From positions 28,438,540-28,502,539 of the forward strand of contig ML679959.1 of NCBI GenBank assembly GCA_007922225.1: a stretch of DNA of 64,000 nucleotides, given 5' to 3'. This document shows positions 55,601 through 64,000 of this stretch, piece after piece. The notes beneath the pieces were generated by a model that saw only the letters and a program-made list of their open reading frames with translations, searched no databases and had not been told where the DNA came from. This stretch comes from Emydura subglobosa. Lineage: Eukaryota > Chordata > Testudines > Chelidae. How positions within the stretch are numbered: position 1 is the stretch's first letter; every line of letters begins with the position of its first letter. Made by a program: the position numbers and the translations under genes.

Positions 55601-55838
55601 TTAAGCCACGTCTACACGCACAGTGATGCAGCGCGTCCAGTGAAGATGTTCTATGCCGATGGGGGAGAGATCTCCTGCTGGCATGGAAAAACCACCCCCA
55701 CCAGCGGCATAAGCTCTGAATCTCTCCCGCTGCCATAACACTCTGCCCACGAGTGCTTCTGTCGCTCAGAGGGTGGAATATTCACACCCCTGGGTGACAA
55801 GTTTTGCTGACATAGGCCAGAGAGTAGACACAGCCTAT
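55601..55838. mobile_element. Harbinger-like MITE
   Basis: The left end TTAAGCCACGTCTACAC and right end GAGTAGACACAGCCTATC are imperfect inverted repeats of the GTCTAC type also seen at 7123 and 61008. The interior has partly complementary arms (CGATGGGGGAGAGATCTCCT and TCTGAATCTCTCCCGCTGCC). Confidence 0.7.
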
Positions 55839-55874
55839 CAGGAAAACGCTTGCGACTGGTGAAATCTGCCAGCT

Positions 55875-56015
55875 GGGGCGTAGTGCCAGAGGGAAGTGGT
55901 GGACGCCCCTTCATCGGAGTCGTTTGAAACTAGGCTGAGCAAAACACTGGCTGGGAACAACTGGAGTGACCTAACAGGCCTTCTCCATCTCTGATGTCTG
56001 TGGCTCTGTGCACTC
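55875..56015 (+). repeat. CR1 LINE 3' end fragment
   Basis: AAGTGGTGGACGCCCCTTCA, ACTAGGCTGAGCAAAACACT and GGCTGGGAACAACTGG correspond to the last part of CR1 (compare 43477-43550). It directly follows the Harbinger-like element. Confidence 0.6.
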
Positions 56016-56019
56016 CATC

Positions 56020-57305
56020 CGCACGCTATGTGCCGTGTTTCTGCGTGGGTCTGTCCCTACATTAAGCTCCTTGCTTTGCTTTCACCCCATCGTGAACAGA
56101 AATAATTGCAAAGGGAAAGGTCTCTAGGAGCATCCGGGCGATGTTTGGAGGCTGGAATCCTGGTGCCTATCTCCCACAGAAAGAGGGCTAGGAGAGGTTC
56201 CCAGTGGCACGCACGCACACGTGCAGACTGGAGCCAAGTGGTGACCCAGCTGCTGAAGGCATGTAACTGTCACAGAGGAGATAGACGTGAAAACACCCAA
56301 CCCCGCCTGCCGCACCCAGAGCCAGAAGGGTTTTGAAAATAAAAACAAAGGGAAAATTCAGCCTCCACCCATCCACCCAAGTTGGCCGGTAAATCAAATA
56401 AAACAATCTGGCAGCTGGCACAGTTGGTGCTTTGACATGCCAACTCCTGGCCTCTCACAGCATTGGGGATGAGATGTCGAAATGAACTAAGATGAGCAAA
56501 GAGGCCCTGGGGCAAACTGGTTTTCAGGCTCTGGTGGGTTGTTTTCTTATTACCGGTTCTACTGTACGTGGGATCGGCCCTGTGTTTCCTCCCTGGGGGA
56601 GCGGTGAGGCGCTGGGATGCAGAGCTGTTTACACACAACTCGTTACTATCTGGAGGTTGTTCAGTGGGGAGTCTCAGGTCAGTACCTAGAGGGTCAGGGC
56701 TCCATCCAGAAGCAGTCACCACCGCGGCTGGTCTCATTATCACCAGCCTCAGCAGAAAGCCCCAGAACTGAAAAGACCATGGAGGGGCTTGGTTTTGAGT
56801 TGGCCCTACCAGGTCAGGCTAGGGGCATGTTGGAGGAGAGGTGTGGGGAGAAGCTTTGACCTGGGATTGGCCATGCAGATTACCCATTTGCTCAGCATGT
56901 CTCAAGGGCTGTCAATCCAGAACCCTCCCTTAGCACAAAACTCACATGTAAAAAAATCACCTGGCGCCTGTTCGGTATTTTCTAAGTCCTGAACAAACCT
57001 CGACTCGGTGCATTACCGAAAAAAAAAAATCCTTGAAGGATGGCTCTTCTCCCCGAAGTGGCTTTGCCAAAGTCTCCGCCAACTTAAGGCGCTCGCACGT
57101 GTATCTTTTCTTCTGGCCGCCCAGACCGGAGCGTGCGAATGGGTGGAAGACAAAGCCTCCTGTGTCCAGCGTCAGGACTCTGGGTGCGGGTGGGCTATCC
57201 CCTCAGCTTCATAAGGGCAATCCCACTGGGGCTTGCAGGCTGGTGATGGCATTACCCCCATTTAAAGTCCCCGGGAATCAGAGCTACGTTCTTGTGGCTT
57301 GCCAA
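56020..57305. other. intergenic, no gene seen
   Basis: The sequence holds no exon or repeat that I recognise, apart from an A-tract at 57020. Confidence 0.55.
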
Positions 57306-57309
57306 GGCA

Positions 57310-57475
57310 GTGTGAGCTTTGGCTGAAGCACTGGGCTGGGAGGCGGGAGGCTTGACTTTTGTTTGCCACTGATCTGCGGCGTGACCTTGGCAATCACTGC
57401 ATCGCGCTGTGCCTTTCTTTCTGCTCCCACTCGGTGGCTTTTCTAGTTAAAATGTAAGCGCTTTAGGGCAGGGAG
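57310..57475 (+). repeat. MIR-like SINE relic
   Basis: GAAGCACTGGGCTGGGAGGC, ACTGATCTGCGGCGTGACCT, TGGCAATCACTGCATCGCGC and ATGTAAGCGCTTTAGGGCAG follow the MIR order. Confidence 0.6.
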
Positions 57476-57494
57476 GTGTGTGTGTGTGTGTGTG
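57476..57494 (+). repeat. (GT)n microsatellite
   Basis: About nine GT units follow the MIR-like copy. Confidence 0.9.
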
Positions 57495-57766
57495 GGTAAA
57501 GCATGCAGCACAAAAGAGGGCCAGACCCCGTTGGAACCACTCGGTGTGTCTGAAATACAAGTAATAATAATACGCTTTGTGATCACCCATTTACATCTAT
57601 GGCTTCAGACTACACAGCTCCTCCAACCTGGCCACCATACCTATGCTTCTGAACCAGGTTTTCAATGGCATTTAGTTCTCATGAGAAAAATTTCAGGGAG
57701 TTACTAAAAATGAGGTGTAATGTTTGCAAGCGAAGTGCAGATGCAAGTTCCCCTAGGGCCCAGTGC

Positions 57767-57825
57767 CTCAGGGATTTAGGCACCTGACTCTCACTGAAAT
57801 CACCTTGAGGATCGGGGCCCTCAAC
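57767..57825. repeat. short interspersed repeat, copy 3 of 3
   Basis: GCCTCAGGGATTTAGGCACC, TGACTCTCACTGAAATCACC and TTGAGGATCGGGGCCCTCAA; see 18075. Confidence 0.45.
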
Positions 57826-57829
57826 CATA

Positions 57830-60800
57830 ACTGCACTGCCCGCTGCCCTGCCCGTCCTGCTTTTCGCTGTAAGCAAAGGCCCTTTGCGATGTGTGTGTGT
57901 CTTGTGCTGTGTGCAGAAAACGGAGTGGGATGAAATCAGCAGCCTCAGTTTCTAGCCTGCGAACTAAAACTCCAATCCAGAAAAGCACTTAAACCTGCCC
58001 TTAACTTCAAGCACGTGAGTAATTGCATTGCTCTCCTGGGCGTCAGCGTGTGGTTGGATCAGGGGTTAACTCAGGCTTTGAATGCAGCTCCCTGGAGATG
58101 AGAGTAGTTCTGCACTGGCATGGTGGAAGCCCTGGTTCTGCTGCGCATCTCCTCTGCGCATGCTGTGGATTACCTGCGGCTTATTCCTGTGGAAACTGCA
58201 AGATGACAGGGTGTGTGGAGGTCATTTAAAAGCACTGAACCCTCACCTAGCCCATCAACTTCGCCCTAAAACTAGACTGACGAGCTGCTGTCAGACGAGG
58301 GCGAAGTCGCAGATTCTGTAAGTCTTACACAAACACTTCCAGGTGGGTGCCCGTCCCAGTGGAATGCATGCCATTAGCTCGCTGCGCTGGGCTGGGAACG
58401 CAGCCCCGAGCTCTGTACGGTCTGTGCCAGCCTGAAAAGCAGCTGATCTCCTGCAAGCTAAACAGCCTTGAGACCTGTGCTGTGCCAGCCGTGAGATTTC
58501 CACGTGGGCAGGGGTGCGCGGAGCTCTTGTGAACGTGCACAGAAGCTGCTTAGCATTTCTTCTAATCTCGCTGCCAGACGGATGGTGCCACAGCCATCTC
58601 TGCTGTTACCTGCCCCCTTTATTTGTAATGAGAGTATGAGCTCAACAGCAACAGCATTAGCACCCCATGCATTACCCTTCTCAAGCCACTAATGGCCACT
58701 AATGCTGCACTCTATCTGAAACCGCCCTAGAAATCTCATGAGCAGCTTCTCTCCTGCGTCCTCTCCCTCGCCAAACAAATCTGCTCAGCTCCCCATCCAC
58801 ACCTGCTCTGCAGGGTTTGTTCCCACCCTTCTGGCTGCACGATTCAATCAGCCGTGCTGCAGTACTGCGTCTCCTCTGACCACGGGTGCTGAAAACTCGT
58901 GCAAGAGCCTGGTTTCGCTCGGGTTGAAGTTGGGGAGAGGGGAACTTTCTATTGGCATCAGGGGGAGATGCATAGAGTAGATTTAAGTGATCAGTACTGA
59001 AATCTTTCCCCTTCCGGGGGGGTGGTGGTGTCAGATACCCCCCCGCTCCTTTACTCCCCGTTGTGCATATTCTGGGTCGGCGGCTCAGTGACATGCTGCA
59101 TTTCAGATTACAGTTTTGGCCAGATTAACACCTTTGACCCAGCGCTATTTGTGTTATCACTGGGCTGGGATCGGCCACGAGGTGGCTGCGGGCGCTTGTT
59201 ACACACCCTGGCGCTGTTGTGTGCACACGCTGTGGGAAGGGTCTAGAAACGAGTGAGAACTGGCAGCCGGGGCAGGGCCGTTTTCTCCAGCTGGCGCCTG
59301 TTCCAGGCCTGCTCCGCGGTGCCTGAGTGCAGCCCGTTCTCCGGTCTGCTTGGGCTTCCGGGAAGGATGTTGGCACTTCCAGGGGCAGCTGACGAGGGCC
59401 GTGAATGGGACTCCTCCCGCTCCCCTTGAGAGGACGGCCGGCATCTCAGGCCAGGTGCTGCCCAGCAGTGAGCTTTGTTAGTCCTAGGAAGCTGAGCCCA
59501 GCTGCCACGGGGGTGTCAGAGCAAGGCAGCCTGTGTCCTCTCCCCTTCAGCACTTTGTGGTCACGAGGAGGCAGCCCTGGCCATGCAGCAGCAGGGAGAC
59601 AGCCTCGGTTGTCCTGCTGAGGGGAACTCTGCAGCATGGCCAGGCTCTCACATCTCTCTGGCCTTTCCCCTGGGGCTCAGGCAGCTACATTTTGGGTGAT
59701 GGGCCTGGAGGGGAGAGATGCAGCTTTCTTTGCAGAAACGGCTTTTCTGGTCAGGCTGGAAAGGCCAGTGGAGAAGCTCTTACCCCTCGGCCAGTAGCAA
59801 GAAGTCACTTACATAGGGTCAGGCTAATGTTGTCTCCAAGTGCCGGGGCCAGCCTGTCGCCATCTTACAGCACTAACGCTGGCGCACAGTGACACTGGAC
59901 AATGGCCTTTTAATTTTTTAAATGAAAACTCACAAAAAATCTCTCTCGGCTGGGAACTCCTGGCCAGCCTGCAGCCGAGGTTCCTGCTGGAACATGGGCA
60001 GCTGTGATCAAGCTGACACTGGCACCTGCATCCGCACTGGGGAAAGGTGGGGGTTAGCTCGGAGGTGTTAGCAACACCTGCTGCAAACTCAACCTTGCAA
60101 TGCTGCGGGGTGCAGCCACCCAGTAGCTTGAAGGCGAAGCTGATCAACCACTCTGGATCTGCCCCGCGTCTCCTCTGTTCTGGCTGTGGTGATCCGGCAG
60201 AGCAACTTGTCTCCTGCAGCCTTCCCTAAATTCACCCATCCACCTGCCCTCCTTCTGGTGGCCCTTTCAACCTGCCCACCCCACTGGGACGTGCAGGGAA
60301 GTGGCGATGTAACTAGATCTCCTGTTGCTAAGTAGGGGAGTTGGAGGTGGCTTTACCAACCTGTCAAGACGATTTCCACTCCCTACAGCCTAGAGGTTCA
60401 ATGTGCACTTCCCAGATGTTCCTGCCTTTGTTTCCTCACAATGGGAAACCCAAGGGAGTTAGGTGCCTACATATATTTGGGCCTTCACTTCTCTGCACTG
60501 CAGGTGGGAGACAGTTACTCACCTACCTCCTTGGGGAGTTGTGGGGATTAATTTCTTGTCCATAAAGTTCCCTGGGACTCTCAGAAGGAAGCCTTGATAG
60601 TAAGTGCAAAGGCTTCTTATTCCTGCGGTCGAGCGACGCAATACAGTTTCATAAATACCTCTCTGAAACATAAAACCACCACAGGAACCCGTACTGCAAC
60701 CCAGACGCAGGAGAGGGAAAACTTCAGCAGGGAAGCCTGGGGTGGACAAATGACAAGAAAAGAGCATCCCGCTTGAATAAAACCCTTCTGAGTAACAAAG

Positions 60801-61005
60801 CTCCGTGATGGTCTTTCAACTGTAGCCTCTCCACCCAAACACAAATGCCTTACCTTTCAGCCAGCTATGGTCTGACTTACATTGAATTTTAGTAAGCTTC
60901 CTTTATACTCATCTGCAGACGGAAATCAGACTCTTTTAAACCTGCCCCCCCCATGCTGTGTTTAGTGCTCGGAGGAGTATGGCTTCGTTAACAATGAACT
61001 AACAA
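57830..61005. other. intergenic, no gene seen
   Basis: A copy of the repeat type at 5320 may lie at 57960-58080 and a weak MIR-like tail at 60440-60560. The rest is unassigned. Confidence 0.5.
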
Positions 61006-61007
61006 AG

Positions 61008-61558
61008 GGCATGTCTACATTCCAGCCCTAAGTCGATCCAGGAGAGGTCCCCTTACCCCCACCACAGTAATTCCTGCTGCAGCTGATATCCACTCTCCCC
61101 TCCTTGGCTTGGTGGTGCGTGTCTTCACCTGGAGCGTTTCCATGAACAGAAGAGGGGAAGTGTGGGGGGCTGAGAGCCCTCCACGCAGCTCCCTCCAGGG
61201 GCCCAGCTCCCCCTCCCCGGGCTCTCGGCTCCCCACTCACGGCTGGCAGCTGCCCCAGCTTCTCGGCTCCCAGAGTGGGGAGTCTCCAGGCGGCAGCCAG
61301 GGGCAACTAGGCGCTAGCTGCCCGGCTTCCTTGTGAAATTGACAAGCCAGCTAACAGCCCATGTAAGTAACGCAATGTCTACACAGACACTGCTGCGTCA
61401 CCCTAACTACACCCACATAAGCCTTACGCCTCTCATAGAGGTGGAGTTATGATGTCGATGTAGTAGGGGCGGGATAAGGCTGTAGTGTGGACCCTGACAT
61501 AATTAGGTTGACATAAGCTGCCTCACATCGACCTAACTGTGTAGCGTAGACCAGGCCT
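61008..61558. mobile_element. Harbinger-like element (about 550 bp)
   Basis: The left end GGGCATGTCTACATTCC and right end GTGTAGCGTAGACCAGGCCT are imperfect inverted repeats. The interior has the series TTAGGTTGACATAAGCTGCC and TCACATCGACCTAACTGTGT near the right end. A second end-like motif, AATGTCTACAC, occurs at 61373, so this could be two joined or nested copies. No transposase frame is present. Confidence 0.7.
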
Positions 61559-62329
61559 CGGGTACAGGGTAATCGATGCCTTTTCCAAAGCACACAGGCC
61601 ACCTCTACTGTCACTGAGAGAATTGGGTCAGCTGTAACAAACTGAGAAAGTGTCTGTTGTGTCCCACGTGGGTGGCTGGCTCGCTAGACGACAGCCTACT
61701 ACTGCTGCTGTGAGCTCCTTTAGCCGAGGTGAGTGAGTGCTGAATGTCTTGGCTTTCAAAATCTATTGATGAAACAGGGGACTTGCGTTACCCAGCAGCA
61801 GCTGTGCAAACAAGTAATCCCTGCAAGTGCAAAACTAGCTGCTCCGCTAATAAACCGGAGCGTGAACAGCAACGACCTTCCATCAGCACGAACATCTCGG
61901 CCTGTCTCTCTGACAGCTATTGACGGATGGCGAGCTGCCAGTCCCAGCTCAGCCTGGCTAAAGCAGATCTCTTAATCCTTTCTTCCAAGTCGTTCCTTCC
62001 AAAAATCTCCTTTCTTGACCATTGTGGACTGTACCACTCCCACAAGCCCATGTCCTGGGCATTCGCTTTGACTCAGCTCCTCACCTCCCGGCTATGTTTA
62101 AATCTTGCAGCTTCTTTTGACAGACCGTCAGTTCCCAGCTGCAGCCCTATGAAACTACCCAAGCTGCCTAAGAAGCCAGGTAAGTGATGAAGATGTGATG
62201 GGGGGATGAATGAGACAAGAGCAATTCAATCTCATCTTGTATATAGGCTTTCAGCTCGAACACCACAGGTGACACAGCTGCCTCTGGGCTGAAGGTGCAG
62301 TGACCATAGAGACAAAGTGGCCATCCGTT

Positions 62330-62940
62330 TCTATCCAGCCGCACAGCTAAACTTCTCATCCAGGCTCTTATCTGCTTGCCTATTGATTACTGCAACAGCC
62401 GTCTCTCTGGCCGTGACAAATGCAATCTTGTCCCACCCATATCCATTTAGACTGCTGCTCCAAAGAGAGTTTGTCGAGCCCATCCCTTTGAGCGTGTCAC
62501 CCCTGTCTGTGCATCCATCCACTGGTGCCACATTCTGTATCACATCAAACATAAGCCACTTGTCTTCGCTTTAGAGGCCCTGCACCACTTCTCCGCCCAC
62601 CCCCATCATCTCTCTCATTTACTATCGAGTTGTTGCCGCTCACGTCTGATCAGCCAAAGCTGCCAGCCGCCAGCTTCCCTCAAATCCCGCCTGACGGTTC
62701 TTTTTCCATGATGTCTACAAGAAACTTGGCAAAGATTAGACCGCCGGCGTGCTGAGCCCACTGCCAGTCATTCAGATCGCTGTTAGCTCATGGTTTCCTT
62801 GTGCTCGCCCATCTGTCTGCAGCCCTCTGTCATCTTAGCTTGTCAGCTCTTTGGGTGTTGGCACAGCACCTTGCCAATGTGCTCCAGCTCCATGATTAAT
62901 ACAGAGACTCAATACACGGCTCACAGGAGAATGAAGTAGC
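62330..62940 (+). mobile_element. diverged LINE fragment, probably L2-like
   Basis: In broken forward frames the segment reads LICLPIDYCNS-like sequence (62365-62405), then RLLLQREFVEPIPLSVSPLS with STGATFCITSNISHL. It ends with ATGATTAATACAGAGACTC, an AT-type tail. The IDYCNS motif is typical of the C-terminal part of L2/CR1-clade ORF2 proteins. The left limit may be as far as 61925. Family assignment is tentative. Confidence 0.5.
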
Positions 62941-62944
62941 TTGT

Positions 62945-64000
62945 GCAGATGTGTTTAACATTGCTTTTTGCCTGGGTAGTCACTAGGCAGAGCCCCGGCT
63001 AAATCCCGACCACCAGACATTTCTGAATGGACCCTGAAATCTTTTTATTTACTTAATATGATATTTTTATTATTTTATCTGGCATCTGGAACTTGATGAG
63101 CCCTTGACCAAGAATTTGGACCCTGACCAAAAAAAACTGACTCTCCCTGCCCTCGGCTCTCTATGGCTAACTGTTAATTGAGGATTCCTTTTAGCACAGT
63201 GGCAGGATGCTTGCATAGCTGGAGCAGGAGGTGCTTTCTCTGTTGCATCAATGAAGTGCGGACTGGCCACCGTGTGTGTGACACAGACAGGCTCGGGCAG
63301 GTATATTACCCCTGTGCCCAACCATCTTCGCAATATTTCACCGAAGGCGGGAGGGGCCTTGCGTGTGGCCTCTGCTGAAAGCTAAGACTTAGCTGATTGC
63401 CATGGCTATTGGCAGAGGTTTGTATGGGAAATAGTCTGAGAGAGGGTAGGCTATTGGGTTTCAAAAGTACTGCTGTGAAACTTGACGCCTGAGGCGAGGC
63501 TGGTCTCGGAGCTAACCTGCCCAGTGCTGAGAAGAGAAGCCAGTCCTGTGTTTACGGTCTGGGTCAGGTGTGGGCTTGAGGAGTTACAAAGCCGAAAGAG
63601 CCCCCAAGAAAAAATTCTGACTAGGGGATCTGTCCCTGGAGCCACTCGTCTGTAACTGTATTAGAGAAGAAGAATGTGCACAAGTGGTTAAGGGTTACAG
63701 AGGTGAGACACTGCTAGCGGGCGTGGCTCCTGAAAGGTATTTCCCATCTTTCTGAACCGGACAAGCACTGGAAGACTTGACCAGCGGGTGCCTTACTAGA
63801 TAGGAAAGTGACTTGTCAGTCAGCACAGGCTACGGCTTGGGTTTTCTGGCTTTCTTTTTCTTGTGTTTTCAAACCCTTTCACTTGCTTTTGTTTGAATCT
63901 CTGTCTCAAACCATTAAATGACCTTCCACTTGGTTTTCCCGTAGCCACGTCTAGTGCTTTGAGGGTTGAACGGGGGTGAAACAAGCGAACTGGGATGCCC
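62945..64000. other. intergenic end of window
   Basis: No gene is visible. The last 150 bases (AAACCCTTTCACTTGCTTTT, CCATTAAATGACCTTCCACT) faintly resemble the end of a reptilian repeat or LTR that would continue outside the window; I cannot confirm it. Confidence 0.45.

Noticed and set aside
45000..64000. 3' exons of P3H2, the mammalian downstream neighbour
   Set aside because: I scanned the minus-strand frames for prolyl-hydroxylase motifs and an ER-retention end and found none. The gene probably lies beyond the window.

Overview
The window is vertebrate nuclear DNA carrying the 3' two-thirds of the tumour-protein p63 gene (TP63) on the + strand. Ten consecutive coding exons lie between 20516 and 40488, each with AG/GT borders. 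Joined, they give one unbroken frame of 486 residues plus stop: the DNA-binding domain, tetramerisation domain, glutamine/proline-rich linker, SAM domain and C-terminal inhibitory tail of the alpha isoform. An eleventh, alternative terminal exon for the gamma isoform (29980-30094) sits in the long intron after the oligomerisation exon. The exons for the TA and deltaN starts and the first DNA-binding exon must lie upstream of base 1. The TP63 call rests on p63-specific residues (tetramer exon, PPPPY motif, SAM domain, gamma tail) that rule out TP73 and TP53.

The repeats suggest a turtle (Testudines), or less likely a crocodilian. There are many CR1 LINE fragments of the turtle type, MIR-like SINEs, a DIRS-type tyrosine-recombinase retroelement relic, three short hAT elements with 8-bp target duplications, and Harbinger/Chompy-like MITEs. 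The species cannot be named from sequence alone.

Layout. 1-20515: end of a long intron, full of repeats (CR1, two hAT elements, a Harbinger-like element) with a few AT-rich blocks that look like conserved non-coding DNA. 20516-25427: the compact DNA-binding and tetramerisation exons. 25428-35861: a 10.4-kb intron holding the gamma exon and the DIRS relic. 35862-40488: linker, SAM and tail exons. 40489 to about 42960: alpha/beta 3' UTR with a miR-203 seed match and a poly(A) signal at 42939. 43080-44090: two opposed CR1 copies. 44434-44960: an exon-like or UTR-like block with its own AATAAA. 45000-64000: intergenic DNA with no recognisable coding exons, holding a hAT element, MIR/CR1 fragments, Harbinger-like elements and a diverged L2-like LINE. 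In mammals P3H2 lies downstream of TP63 in opposite orientation; I see no exon of it here.

No tRNA, rRNA, CRISPR or bacterial-style operon is present. Most open frames outside the listed exons are chance frames in GC-rich DNA or fragments of transposons. I did not find a new biological system. The most useful observations are isoform predictions (gamma tail, a shortened beta tail, an immediate stop on intron-10 read-through), the possible distal 3' end, and the structured mobile elements.
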